Shown here one piece after another: positions 1 through 11,250 of a stretch of DNA of 64,000 nt; position 1 is the first letter of the stretch, and every line of letters starts with the position of its first letter. The notes below the pieces were generated by a model that made no database searches, was not told the DNA's origin, and saw nothing but the letters and a program-made list of their open reading frames with translations. Made by a program: the position numbers and the translations under genes. Origin of the DNA: Cristatella mucedo (lineage: Eukaryota; Bryozoa; Phylactolaemata; Cristatellidae); the NCBI GenBank assembly GCA_009760855.2, contig WPIO01000143.1, positions 820,001-884,000 on the forward strand, read 5' to 3'.

Positions 1-897
1 CTTCTCGGGCAGGCATCGCCTCCTACTGGCACGGATGCACTGGATGACCTGAGCTAAGTGGATCGCAGACTCGCATTAGGCACTAACTGAAGCAGCACAA
101 TAGAGTCTGGTAACCAGGCGCTGACTACTATAGGCACCGTCGTCCTCAATTTTTGACAGCCGAGTTTTGAGACTCGATTCCACTTTCACCGGAGCCTGCG
201 AGCGAGCCCCGGATGTGCTGAAGCTGTGCCAGAAGAGTCGAATGTGATAGGGAGTCGAGCTAAACGTCAGGCAAAAGAGCGTGCTGCCGAAGACCAGGGG
301 TAAGGTGCACTCGAATCGAAGAGCCAGATTGCTAAAATGCCTGCTCATCAGCCACGGATGCGGCGGACTTTGCGGCCATGGTCAAGGCCGCCAAGTCCAC
401 AATAGGCCCTCAAACGAACTAGGCAAAGCAAAGCAGAGTGGTTAAAGCCGAGTATTCGAGCTCTGCACTGCTCTGTGCACTGCTGCCAGACCCCTCGGGG
501 CTCTGAGCCTCGCGCATCCAACTCGGATCCAACCTCGTGAGCAGCTCTCGCGAGACTCTTTGCCATTGAAGCAACGAGACTCGCACTGCTTTGTCGAGTC
601 GACCCGGGGTCGACTGCTGCTGCTGCTGCTTTCCGTAGCCCCGATCTCAAGTCGGTCAACACTCGGGAGTCATCATTCGAAGCGGTCACTCGAAAGAGAA
701 GATTGGGAGAGCCAGGCCTTCTGCATCTCGGCAGCTATAGAAAACGGGAGCTATTCTCACGAGAAGCATAACCTAGATTTTACCAGGCCGACAGACAGAC
801 CCACGAGCTTGACCTTTCGATGAGTCACCGAGGTCGCCGAGGGCCGATGAGGACCGATGAGATTTGCTTGTGCACTCTTGCCATCTGCGAAGCCATT
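1..897. other. low-copy DNA, no gene recognised
   Basis: Mixed-composition sequence. Two minus-strand open frames (76-348 and 348-689) are short and have no motif I recognise. A short GCT run lies at about 614-630. I see no transposon remnant. Confidence 0.5.
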
Positions 898-898
898 G

Positions 899-954
<56 letters not shown>
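898..954. repeat. (GGCA)n microsatellite
   Basis: About 14 uninterrupted copies of a GGCA/GCAG tetranucleotide. The open frames crossing it read CLPA or AGRQ repeats and are by-products of the array. Confidence 0.97.
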
Positions 955-2492
955 CTGTGTGTGGCACGACGTATCGCGCGACTTCCAGCCCCCTAGCGAC
1001 GGGAGATTAGGGGGGAGGGCATCTAAGCCCACGTCCAAGTCCTGCCGTCTGTCGCTGGCTCCTCGCGGCTGCAGGGGCGGCTCTGAGCGAAGCGTCAGTG
1101 TACGGGCTGTGCTGAGTGTACCCACCGTTAGGCTCACGTGATCGGTATGTACTCAGTGGGTATAGTCATCTCAGCCGCGTCATCCCGGCTGCAGCAGACG
1201 GCTTGGCCAAGGTTCCTAACGGACGGAGCTACCGTGGAACGCATGCTGACTAGCCTTTTCAGCTCTTTATCCGCTAATTGCATCAGTTGACTAAAAGTCG
1301 AGAAGGCTCAACGAGCCGTGCAGCCGTTTCATCAGCTCGAGATGCCGCCGGCTTCCACACAATGCGAGGCATTCCGATCCACTCCAAGAGATGCCCGGCC
1401 GCTGGCTTCTCCATTGTCAAAGGCAGTCCTCATTTATGAATAAGCGCCGGCACAATGGGCGGCACTGCATCGACCGCTTGCTTTAGCTAGCCGCTTCGCG
1501 GCTGGGAGCATGCCGAATGACAGGTCAGCTGCTTCGCTAGGCATCGACAGGCATCGTAGTGAACACGTGGCCAGACAAATGACAGAGCTCTCTCAAAATG
1601 GCCCATCTCCAAGCGAACGAGCAGCTTTTAACGACAAGCGACCGGAGAGCCAGCGATGGCAGCCGGTGGGCCTGCAACCAAATAGCAACTGCAACCGTAG
1701 CAGCCGGCTAACTAGCAGCTCGCTCGAGCCTCTGAATGGGTAATTGATTGCCAGTTCAGCTAGCAGTCGGCTTCAGCAAATGTAGCAGCACTCGTTACTA
1801 GGTTGAGAGACAGGTGTGCCGGCGCTGGCTGGCAGTGAGAACGAATTGCACCCCGTCGATTGTGTAAACAATGCAGGCTACCTGAACGCAACCTTTTCTA
1901 GCCCCGCCAGAACTCCAGGTCAGACGGTTTCCGCCAGTCGACCGGAGCTGAAGCATGGTGGCTGCACATTGAACGCTGCTAGTGGCACGTCGTGCCGCAG
2001 GCACCTGTCCTCACCGGATAGCTCCACGGAGGCACGGGCACTTGCTTATTCTAGGGTAGAGTAGTAGCATAGTGGCAGCAGGAGGAGGGACAAGGAAGAG
2101 TTGCCACATGCACCGGCTGGTGTTCCGTGCGTTCAGGATTAGCTGAGCATCTGCTGACATTCTGCAAGGTTTGCTGATTCGTGAAACAGACCACTGATTA
2201 TCGCTCTAACGAATACGGAGCTCTAAATTACGCCATCCAAATAAATACTCCCGTGCTTTCCTTCGCCCATCGATGAGGCCTTGGGCATGCACTAAAATGT
2301 CTGTCAACAAGTCTAGAAGCAGCCTGAGCTAATTCGCGAGGCTGCTACTGTGTGTGGATGCTACTCCAAGACAGTGAGGCCAGCAGGAGATGCTAAGAAG
2401 AAGAGCAGGAGGTACAGAAAAGAGCAGGTAACATTAATTAGAGCAGGAGACACCAGGATGAAAGGAGACGTTAAAGGGAGCAGGATGAGACT

Positions 2493-2494
<2 letters not shown>
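955..2494. other. low-copy DNA, no gene recognised
   Basis: Inspected on both strands. Only short frames are present (for example 1510-1743 plus and 1816-2064 plus), with no conserved domain, repeat family or RNA fold that I can identify. The last 150 bases become purine-rich before the GA tract. Confidence 0.5.
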
Positions 2495-2582
<88 letters not shown>

Positions 2583-2607
2583 CAGAGACAGACAGAGACA
2601 GACAGAC

Positions 2608-2642
<35 letters not shown>

Positions 2643-3073
2643 CAGACAGAGACAGACAGAGACAGGCAGAGACAGGCAGAGACAGGCAGAGACAGACAGA
2701 GACAGACAGAGACAGACAGAGACGGAGACAGACAGAGACAGACAGAGACAGAGACAGACAGAGACAGACAGAGACAGAGACAGAAAGACAGAGACAGACA
2801 GAGACAGACAGAGACAGGCAGAGACAGAGACAGACAGAGACAGGCAGAGAGAGAGAGGGAGAGACAGAGAAAGGCAGAGGCAGACAGAGACAGACAGAGA
2901 CAGGCAGAGACAGGCAGAGACAGACAGAGACAGACAGAGACAGACAGAGACAGACAGAGACAGAGACAGACAGAGACAGACAGAGACAGAGACAGAGAGA
3001 CAGAGACAGACAGAGACAGACAGAGACAGGCAGAGACAGAGACAGACAGAGACAGACAGACAGACAGACAGAG
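2495..3073. repeat. compound (GA)n / (GACAGA)n tract
   Basis: About 80 bp of pure GA is followed by about 500 bp of GACAGA and GACAGG variants with short GAGA stretches. The strand is almost all purine plus C. A 261-residue frame reading RDRQRQTE repeats crosses it on the plus strand and an LSLSVSVCL frame on the minus. Both follow from the short period and are not evidence of a gene. Confidence 0.97.
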
Positions 3074-3734
3074 GTGAAACCGGTCTCCTCTCGACGGCCT
3101 CCATCGTGGGGGCGGCAGGCGTCACGGACTTCTGATTTGGTTCTCTCTCTCTCTCTACTTTGTAACCCTGCTTCGTACCACTGCTTTGCACCCCTGCTGC
3201 ACGTGAACTTTGTCGTCAGTCAATAGAAACTGAGGCGTGTCGTAGCTGGATGGTCCGAGTGTGCTCCCTGCACAGTGAAGAGACAAGTCGGATGACCAAA
3301 GACGTCAGGCCACAGCAACGCTCCCACGTGTCTACTTGCTCCACGAAGCATTAAGTGCTTATCATTAATTGCCCCTCCCATCCACCAAGGTCGATTTTTT
3401 CCACCCGTTCCCTTCGACTGCTAAAATGAAAAATGAGCCTCGGGCCGAAGCTGCGACGATCGTGCAATTAACTCGGCTAGTCGCTGCTTTTACACAATCC
3501 CGGTCGGGACTTTTAGCTCTCGACACGACTAGCTATAATGCAATTCCGAGTCAAAGGTCGCATGAGTGGGGGGGGGGGCATTGCAATAGTGAGTACGTGC
3601 ACACACATTCACTGTGGGAGTGCTCGGCTTACTACTCATAGTCACTAAGGCTTACGAGAACATGCGACAGCATACACGTTAGTAATATTTTTGACAATTT
3701 TGGCACTGCTGTCAACCATTGTGCAATATAACAT
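3074..3734. other. low-copy DNA with a G11 run
   Basis: No gene or repeat family recognised. A run of 11 G lies at 3568-3578. Confidence 0.5.
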
Positions 3735-4705
3735 AATGAATCTCTGCCTGTAACTCCACAAAGCCACAAAGACTGTGTGGGTGTTACACCGGAGAGATTT
3801 GTATAGCACCCTCACAGCCTAAGCGGCTTATGGTATTCATTCGGTAGCGAACAGACTTCATCTCACGAAACAAAGAGAAAGTGAGAAGCATAAAAGTGTC
3901 AGGAGAGCAGTTGAGGTAGTGAGTAGCATGGAAGTAGTAGCTTAGGACAGCTGGAAAGTATGCGCCATTGTCGGCAGCAGGAGAGTAGCTGTCGTTGCGT
4001 AAGAATCGTGGAAGCGAGTTCCGCAGTCTAGGATCTGCAGAGCTAGAGCTTCTGTCGCCAAAGGTCTTTAAGCGAAGAAATGGGACAGCTAATTTATTGT
4101 CTATATAGTACATGAGGGCGCGATAAGGCTCACAATGGTGCGGCAGTTCAGTTAGGTATAGAGGAGCCAAGCCATGAGGGTCAGCACAAGAACTTGGCTC
4201 TGTATCCTTTGATCAACCGGCAGATATCCTAGCTCTCTTAACAAAGGAGACGCCTGGTCAAACCTCTGGGATTTGCAAGCTATCCTTGCAGCCACATTCA
4301 TAGCCATCTGCACTGGCCTATACAATTTTTCGGTAGCCCAGCCAAAAGAAAATTGCAATAATCAAGCCGAGACGGAACTAAGGAGCTAGTTAAATCTTTT
4401 GCTGGCCACCTTAGATGGCAGCTCCTACTCTTAGATAGGGATCGGACATGATGGTTATATGCGAAGCAGTCTTCTGAATGAAGCTTTTAAAATTTAGACA
4501 GCTTTCGATAACTCCACCTAAATTTCGAGCACGTACTGATGGTTGCTCAACAGCACCACCTATTAAAAGAGCAAAGCTTTCTAATCCGGCCACACATTAA
4601 GGGTGACCTGTGAGCAGCAGATCATTTTTATCGTCATTTAATTTCAATAAATTTATCGACGTACAGGATCAAATTTCGGCAAGGCATTATCAGGAATAGA
4701 CATGC
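3735..4705 (-). mobile_element. family B LINE fragment, 3' part (copy 1)
   Basis: 5' truncated non-LTR retrotransposon read on the minus strand. Protein traces run from the RT thumb (SVRARNLGGVIESCLNFKSF, within 4411-4593), through AMNVAARIACKSQRF and LGYLPVDQRIQ (4152-4358), to the LINE C-terminus (MAPLYLTELPHH, GDRSSSSADPRLRNSLPRFL; 3784-4170). The pieces lie in different frames, so the copy is dead. The 3' UTR ends near 3735 at a sequence like ggagttacaggcagagattc. It matches the adjacent copy at 4755-5970 along its length, stopping near 4705 where it is truncated. Confidence 0.85.
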
Positions 4706-4754
4706 AATTCAACTGTGACTCAGCGAAGCCAGTCAACAGGCAGTGAATTGCTCT

Positions 4755-5970
4755 AAAGAATGTAACGTATCTCCGTCTGTAACTCCAAAAAGCCACAAAG
4801 ACTATTTGGGTGTTCCCAGAAGAATTTTGAATAGCACACACAGCCTATGTGGCTTTAGGTATTCGGTAGCGAACAGACTTCATCTAACGCAATAAAGAGA
4901 AAGTGGGAAGCATAGCAGAGTCAGGGGAGCAGTTGAGGTAGTGAGTAGCATAGAAGTAGCAGCTCAGGACCGCTGAAAAGGATCTGCCATAGTCGGCAGT
5001 AGGAGAGTAGATGTCGTTGCGTAAGAATTGTGGAAGCGAGTTCCACAGTCTAGGACCTGCAGAGCTAAAGCTTCTGTCGCCAACGGTCTTTAAGCAGTAG
5101 AATAGAACAGTTAATGTATTGTCCACACATAACTTAAGGATGCGAGGAGGCTGAAACTGGTACAGCAGTTCAGCTAGGTATGGAGGAGCCAAGCCTTGGC
5201 CTTGTAGGCCAGCGTAACAAATTTGCTCTGTATCCGTTGATCAACCGGCAGCTCGCTCTTTCAGCAAAGAAGGCACATGGTCAAACCTCTGGGATTTGCA
5301 AGCTATCCTTGCAGCCTCATTTATAGTAAGCTGGAGTGGACTAGTGGCTTTTTTCGGCAGCACAGACAAAAGGGAATTATAGTAATCTAGAGCTGAGACG
5401 GTAAACACGGAGCTATTGCTAGCTAAAGCATTTTAAGCCACCGCGGAAGACAACTCCTAATCTTAGATATCCTAATCTTAGGCTAGCTGTGGAAGCAGTC
5501 TTCTTAATGAAGCTGTCAAAATGTAGGGGCCTGTCGCAGACGGTGCCTAAATTCCTGGCAGATGATGACGGTCGCACAACAGCATCACCTATGCTGGACT
5601 AGAAGAGCAAAGCCTTCTAGTCCAGCCACACGCTTAAGGTGCCCTATGAGCAGCAGTTCAGTTTTATTGTCGTTAAGTTTAAGGAAATTTGCCGACATCG
5701 AGGATCCAACGTCGGCAAGGCAATCGCTCAGTTAATCAGTTGCTGCAGCAGAATATTCCGCCGGCCCTAATGACAAATACAGCTGCGTATCGTCAGCATA
5801 CGAGTGATATCCTATTCCACGGGCCCGAGTCACTTTTCCCAGAGGTTGAGTATAAATGGAGAACAACAACGGACCGAGGACGGATCCTTGAGGGACTCGA
5901 CAGGTGATCGGTCTGGTGGACGCGACCTGACCCCCACGCGACACGGATCTTAAAGCAAAGTCTTGGTGAG
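4755..5970 (-). mobile_element. family B LINE fragment with reverse transcriptase palm (copy 2)
   Basis: The longest family B piece, minus strand. The 5732-6277 frame enters the element near 5970 and contains RASTRP-like DNA leading into [11 protein letters not shown] (RT motif B) and YADDTQLYL (motif C, the catalytic aspartates, 5789-5800). Downstream the protein continues in broken frames to MAPPYLAELL, GDRSFSSAGPRLWNSLPQFL and a Tyr/Phe-rich end (4884-5192). Endonuclease and RT motif A are absent, so it is 5' truncated within the palm domain. LINE proteins of this kind nick DNA and copy their own RNA at the target; this copy cannot. It lies head to tail with copy 1 in the same orientation. 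Confidence 0.9.
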
Positions 5971-6320
5971 GTCGAAACATGCGTCTATGCAAACTGTAAA
6001 CTATGTAAACTATGTCGAAACGTGCACTGGCCATCGCCGATCGCGGCAGTTCACCAGTGACCACTGTGCTTGCGCCTGCGATCACTGCTTCTGCTTCTGT
6101 CTCCGAGCTGCAGCTTTGCTTCGCTGGCCTTTCTTTCAGCCCTTTCTGTATAGCTTTCGAAACTTGGGAAGCCATGTGCTGCGTGGACTCGCTCTGCTGC
6201 CATTGCCATTCTGACAAGTGCTGCCACTGCCAGCCTTGCTGCAGCTGGTGATGAGTATCGTTCCAGCATTGTCGCATGAGCCATTTATATTTTCCGACCG
6301 CTCCAAATCTATTATGCCAT
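5971..6320. other. low-copy DNA
   Basis: Sequence upstream of the truncated LINE. Overlapping frames on both strands (about 80 residues each) look like chance. Nothing recognised. Confidence 0.45.
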
Positions 6321-6367
6321 CTTAAGCATCCACTGCCGCCATCTTATATCATCATATACCATATGCC

Positions 6368-6407
<40 letters not shown>

Positions 6408-6539
6408 GGCATATGGTATATGATTATTTACGATTATATATATATATATATTATATTATATTATATATTACATATTAGATTATATATATATATATATCAT
6501 CGTCATATCAGTATCTCTTAAGCATCCACTGCCGCCATC
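6321..6539. repeat. AT-rich foldback unit between 23-bp direct repeats
   Basis: A 23-bp direct repeat beginning cttaagcatccactgccgcc occurs at 6321-6343 and 6517-6539. Between them, 6351-6424 is a 74-bp perfect palindrome with no spacer: outer arms carry tgccgccatc and the centre is (AT)n. A second (TA)n stretch follows at about 6437-6497. It may be a foldback element or a palindrome made by replication slippage; no transposase is present. Confidence 0.85.
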
Positions 6540-6726
6540 GTGAATGCTGCGTCGTCGCAACTATCAGAGAAGTAATCAGAAACGAGAACGGCGATCTTAT
6601 TTTTCTGCTACCTCCTCTTAAAGAAAAAAATAAGGTAGAAGGTGAACGTATGCAGCATAGGTGGACAAACTCATCCTACCATTGTATACCGGATTTACTT
6701 CCAAGACAGAATGTGCTTATTCTGTA

Positions 6727-7600
6727 TAATATAAATAATAATAATAAAATATACTATTACAATTCCCTCAAAGAACTCAATCTCTGTATAGGCACTTTAA
6801 ATTTGCTGCAAAGGAAGTACGATCAAATGGCTAGTAGTAAAATGCTCAATGACAGCAAGCATAACATGGTTAGAGGCGCGCTGCACAGGGTCAGCATGCC
6901 AATATGGTTAGTGGCCGCATGCACAGAGAGTCACCATGCAAGCGCACTGAAGACGAATCACTTGGACCCACACAATGCTGTAATAAATAGATGCATTTTA
7001 GCTTGTCTTTAAATGCGTTCAAGTCAGAGGATATCATGACGTTAGTCGGGAGTGAGTTCCAGGCTATGGGAGTATGCGAAATAAAGGCTCAGTCACCAAA
7101 AGATTTGAGGTTCGTACGAGGTGCAGGTTAATGATAAGATTGCAAAAATCGGTTTGTACGACGGTTAGACTGATGAGTAGATCTGATAGGTAGGCTGGAG
7201 CCAATGGATGAGGGGGATCTACAAGTGAGTGACAGAACCTTGAAGTCGATCCGCTGCTTGACTGGGAGCCAGTGCAGGTTGGCTAGAAGTGGTGTGATGT
7301 GGCAACTGCGAGGCTCACGACAGACACGCCTCAATGCACAGTTTTGAATCAACTGAAAACGCCTGCGTGCATAAGCCATTAACCTGCAAGCAATAAGTTA
7401 CAGAAGTCGAGAGCCATGTCTCAATGGATGGACCAACTTTAATGTGGTATCTTTGTCCAAGCAAGCCCGAATTCTTACATCGTTTCACGTCTGACAGTGT
7501 GCAGACTTGAATGTAGAGCTGATGTGGTCGGCTAATGAAAGGTCACTTTGGTGCAGTACATCTAGATTTCGTGTAGATTTAACAGGAGATATGCTGGTAG
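6727..7600 (-). mobile_element. family A LINE fragment (L2/CR1-like), minus copy
   Basis: Begins on the plus strand with the reversed (ATA)n tail and the reversed tail motif at 6727-6800, then about 300 bp of 3' UTR-like sequence rich in catgcaa and gtcagcatg words. The coding part at 7128-7379 reads ARRRFQLIQNCALRRVCR and then SCHITPLLANLHWLPVKQR, the usual C-terminal segment of L2/CR1-clade ORF2. A frameshift follows and the SDLL segment is broken. Homology to the copy at 58275 continues to about 7600, where the element is truncated. Confidence 0.88.
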
Positions 7601-7960
7601 AGCCTTGTCAGTCTTGGCTTTTCCATCTTGAACCTTGCAGTTGCCACCACATACACCACTTCTCACCGATCTGCACTGACTCCTCAACTTATCAGCATAT
7701 TGACTACAGGGCTCTGTCACTCAAGTCTAGGTTTCTTCGTTTTCTTACTTCAGCCTACTGATTCAAAGTACCACATGATCAGGCCATGCATTGCACCGCC
7801 CGCACTAACATCTCTAGTTGTCTTACCATGCCTCGAAACCACATCAAAGCATATGGAGATCGTTCTTTTAGTTCCAACGCTCCCAAAGCCCAAAACTCAC
7901 TCCCGACTGACCCCACGACATTTCCTGAAGTGACAAAATTTGAAAAGTAGCTAGAAATAT
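7601..7960 (+). mobile_element. family A LINE fragment, strongly diverged plus copy
   Basis: Plus-strand sequence parallels the family A C-terminal coding region: a counterpart of the LHWLP segment near 7660, 'tatggagatcgttcttttag' near 7852, and 'ctcccaaagcccaaaactca' near 7881 (compare SYAPKAWNSLP elsewhere). No frame stays open. It abuts the minus copy, giving a divergent, inverted pair. Confidence 0.65.
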
Positions 7961-8413
7961 AATTTCTCCTCGCAGCAGGTTCTGGTTCCGTTTGAATTTG
8001 TCTTCTGCATTGCTTGCATTGTTATGTGCTGTGTACGCTGACGCTGTGCATTTCACGATTAGGAATACTGATAAGTTTCTCTTACAGAATTTACACGTGT
8101 GTCGGAGTGTAGAAATTCAGTTTTCTGAGGGTTCTGTGCAAAAAGCCTTATAATAACAATATTATAGTGTCTGATAACAAGTAATGATAAAAACTGGCAT
8201 AGTGCACCCGACTGGTGCACGTGATAGGTGCACGTGATAGGTGCACGTAATCGGTCGTGCTCGAGCGAGCGACCCAAAGAAGCCAAGACGGCTAGAAGGC
8301 TTAGTGAATGCTGATAGGCTGGAGCTGGAGCCTCGAAGAGTCAATCGAGAAAAGCTGTGCGCTGCGACAACGAAGAGTGAGCTGCTTTTTTCAAAGAAAC
8401 GGTAAATATAAGT
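7961..8413. other. low-copy DNA with a 13-bp triplicate
   Basis: Nothing coding recognised. At 8214-8249 a 13-bp unit, ggtgcacgtgata, occurs three times in tandem (the last one incomplete). Confidence 0.6.
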
Positions 8414-8610
8414 AAAATATATAAATAAACGTATATATATATATAAATAAATAAATAATATAGATGTATAATATATACATATATATATATGTATAATATA
8501 TAATAACATAAATAATATATATATATATGTATAAATATATATATAAATAAATAACATAAAATTATAAGTAAACGGTAAATATAAATATTGTAAATATAAC
8601 GTATATAGCT
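8414..8610. repeat. AT-rich low-complexity tract
   Basis: Mixed (TA)n, (AAAT)n and ATATAC stretches. Frames reading IYIYIY repeats are artefacts of the composition. Confidence 0.9.
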
Positions 8611-8862
8611 ATGGAAATAGTATAGCTTAGAATGCGGGATTGCTTCCTGCGTCGTCTCTGTGGATCGCGCGCGCTGCGACCTCGCACGTCGCCGCGGAAG
8701 TTGCAGCGGAAGTTTACGGAGGATGATCGGGGGGAGGGGCGCGCGAAGCCGGAGTAAGGCGCGAGTGGTTGGGGCGAAGAATGGGACGCTGAAGGAAGCG
8801 ATGCAACGTCCCCGATCGCCTGCGATCGCCCTCGATCGAATTATTGGATTTCGTGCGCCTAC

Positions 8863-9145
8863 TGCAATGTAATGCAGCACATCTACGCCTGCGCCTCTAC
8901 AAATCCACAAAGACCACGCGGGTGCTACGCAGGAGAGCTTTGATTAGCGCATTCGCAGCCTAAGCGGCTTTCGGTACGCATTCCGTAGTCAGCAGACTTC
9001 GTCTCGCGCAATGAAGAGAAAGTGGGAAGCGCAGCAGGGTCAGGAGAGCAGTTGAGGTTGTGAGTAACGCGGAAGTCGGGACGGCTGGCAAGGATGCGTC
9101 ACAGTCAGCAGCAGGAGATTAGTTGTCGTTGCGTAAGACTAACGT
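8863..9145 (-). mobile_element. family B LINE, 3' UTR fragment
   Basis: Matches the 3' end of the copies at 3735 and 4755: reversed TTACATT tail at 8863-8873, then cacaaagaccacgcgggtg, and on to the gttgtcgttgcgtaagactaa segment. Only the end of the coding region and the 3' UTR survive. Confidence 0.8.
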
Positions 9146-9252
9146 TTAGAGTCTCGGGCACTCGGCCTTCGATTGAGCCTTTAGATTTCTAGCGAGCGAC
9201 GTCGCAAAAGCGCCACTCTCGTCGGCGCCTGCGCGCCGCCTTACGCTCCTCC

Positions 9253-9490
9253 AGCCGCCGCCGCTGCCGCCGCCGCTGCCGCCCCTGCTGCCGCCCCCGC
9301 TGCCGCCGCCGCCGCCGCCGCCGCCGCTGCCGCCGCCGCTGCCGCCGCCGCTGCCGCCGCCGCTGCCGCCGCCGCTGCCGCCGCCGCTGCCGCCGCCGCT
9401 GCCGCCGCCGCTGCCGCCGCCGCTGCCGTCGCCGCTGCCGCCGCCGCTGCCGCCGCAGCTGCCGCCGCCGCTACCGCTGCCGCCGCCGCC
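9253..9490. repeat. CCGCCGCTG-type triplet-based array
   Basis: About 26 units of a 9-bp pattern ccgccgctg with a few ccgcagctg and ccgtcgctg variants. On the minus strand frames read poly-Ala or GGGSGGGS. These frames are open because of the period; I do not call a gene. Confidence 0.95.
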
Positions 9491-9864
9491 CCCAGCTTCG
9501 AGCGCTTTCGCGGCGCTGCTGGCATCGAGCACCACCGCATTCCAGAGCGCGGCTCTTGCGAAGCGTAGGCAGGAGCGGCGCGGCTCATGCCAGAGCGGTC
9601 GGCCGAAAGAAGAGCCTCTGCCTTGGAATGGACCGAGCCTTGAGCGGATTGATGCGGTCAGCCCGGCGAGCGCCGCCGCGCTCGCACGCGGCCCGGTCCG
9701 GGTCGCGGACCGCTCCAGCGAGAGAAGGGGAAGGTTTAAGTTGCACAACGGCCGCAGTGGCGTGATTCACGGGTTTCACGGGCCCATCGACGAGAGCAAA
9801 GGCGGAGCAAATAAAGGCGCCAGTCGCAGCGATCTGAGAGGGCGGTAATTGAGCGCCACCCGCA
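9491..9864. other. GC-rich DNA
   Basis: CpG-rich sequence between two triplet arrays. Short overlapping frames on both strands, none recognised. Confidence 0.5.

Positions 9865-9904
<40 letters not shown>
9865..9904. repeat. (GGC)13 microsatellite
   Basis: Forty bases of uninterrupted GGC, embedded in CpG-rich sequence. Confidence 0.95.
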
Positions 9905-9905
<1 letters not shown>

Positions 9906-10418
9906 TGACGACCCGTCGGCGGTCGAACGACGGCGGCGGCGCGGCCCAGCCGCGAGCTGGTCGGAGCTCCGCTGGCGAGCGGCCGCTGGAGCGGCAGCAG
10001 GAGCGACGCCGCCTCAACGCGCGCGAGACAGGCCAGTCCGGCGGCTTCTGCGTAAAGTATTGTAGAACTGTCTGCCTAAGGGAGCGGTGACCACGCGCGA
10101 GAGCTGTGAGCAGTCAGCCGCAAGTGGTGGAGCGGACCTCAGAGATGGGCGGCGCCGATTGCAAAGTCAACCGCGATTGGCGCGTCGCCAGGTGGCCGCG
10201 CGACGCGCGGTTAGTTTCGGATCGCGGGCCACGTTTGTGCGCGCAGCTCTACGGAGCACTCTCCGGTCGGAAGTTTGAGGACGCGTTAGAGTTTGGGAAC
10301 TTCAGCGAGGGAGTGCGATGGCGCCGAATCAAGATGGAGGAAGTAGCGAAGGAGAGAATGGAAAGCTGGAGGAGGGGGAAGGGAAGAATTGCGAGGGCGA
10401 TGAACGTCGAAGATGGAT
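9905..10418. other. GC-rich DNA
   Basis: Frames at 9905-10090, 10087-10278 and 10106-10420 on the plus strand overlap one another and show no recognisable domain. No repeat family found. Confidence 0.45.
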
Positions 10419-10495
10419 GAGGAGGAGGAGGAGAATGAGGAGGAGGAGAATGAGGAGGAGGAGAATGAGGAGAAGGAGGAGGAGGAGGAGGAGCA
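10419..10495. repeat. (GAG)n / GAGGAGGAGAAT array
   Basis: Purine-only strand of GAG triplets with periodic AAT, reading poly-Glu/Asn in one frame. It precedes the longer 15-bp array. Confidence 0.95.
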
Positions 10496-10689
10496 AGCGC
10501 TGAGGTATGTCGAGAGGCGGCGTGCTGCTGCTCACTGGGATGAATCAGCCTCAGAAAACGCTCACCTCCCTCGGCAAAGTCGCACTGGCGGCTATGGGAG
10601 GGGAGGAAAGGAGGAATTTGGAGCAGGAGTGAGAAAAGTCAAAGAATCACGAGCGCTGGAAGCACAGAGACTGAGAATAGAAGCAGGAG

Positions 10690-11250
10690 CGGGATGAGCA
10701 GGAGAACGATGAGCAGGAGAACGATGAGCAGGAGCACGAGGACCAGGAGAACGATTAATAAGAGCAAGAGGAGCAGGAGCGTGAGGAGTAGGAGCACGAG
10801 GAGCAGGAGCGTGATGAGCAGGAGAACAATGAGCAGGAGCGCGAGCAGCAGGATCGCGAGGAGCAGGAGCGCAATGAGCAGGAACAAGAGGAGCAGGAGC
10901 GCGAGGAGCAGAAGCTCGATGAGCAGGAGCGTGATGAGCAGGAGCAAGAGGAGCAGGAGCGCGATGAGCAGGAGAACGATGAGCAGGAGCAAGAGGAGCA
11001 GGAGCAAGAGGAGCAGGAGCGCGATGAGCAGGAGAACGATGAGCAGGAGAACGATGAGCAGGAGCGCGATGAGCAGAAGCACGAGGACCAGGAGCACGAG
11101 GACCAGGAGCACGAGGAGCAGGAGCACGAGGAGCAGGAGAACGATGAGCAGGAGCTCGAGGAGCAGGATCGCGAGGAGCCGGAGCGCAATGAGCAGGAGC
11201 AAGAGGAGCAGGAGCGCGAGGAGCAGGAGCAAGATGAGCAGGAGCTGAAG
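10690..11250. repeat. 15-bp minisatellite, about 37 units
   Basis: Units of the type gagcaggagcgcgat, with variation mostly at the last five bases. Because 15 is a multiple of 3 and few units carry a stop, four of six frames stay open: plus 10694-11248 reads MSRSKRSRSA-like pentapeptides, and minus frames read PAHRS-like, LLLIA-like and CSSRS-like repeats. The minus frame of 10592-11464 (290 residues) extends into non-repeat DNA on both sides but has no recognised domain there. I treat it as an array, not a gene. Confidence 0.95.

Noticed and set aside
2350-3191. Long RDRQRQTE and LSLSVCLCL frames across the GA/GACA tract (261 and 276 residues)
   Set aside because: Both strands are open because the 6-bp period excludes stops; no conserved flanking protein.
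9146-9748. Gly/Ser-rich 200-residue minus frame and poly-Ala frame over the CCG array
   Set aside because: Frames follow from the 9-bp period. Flanking residues show no domain and another minus frame is equally open.
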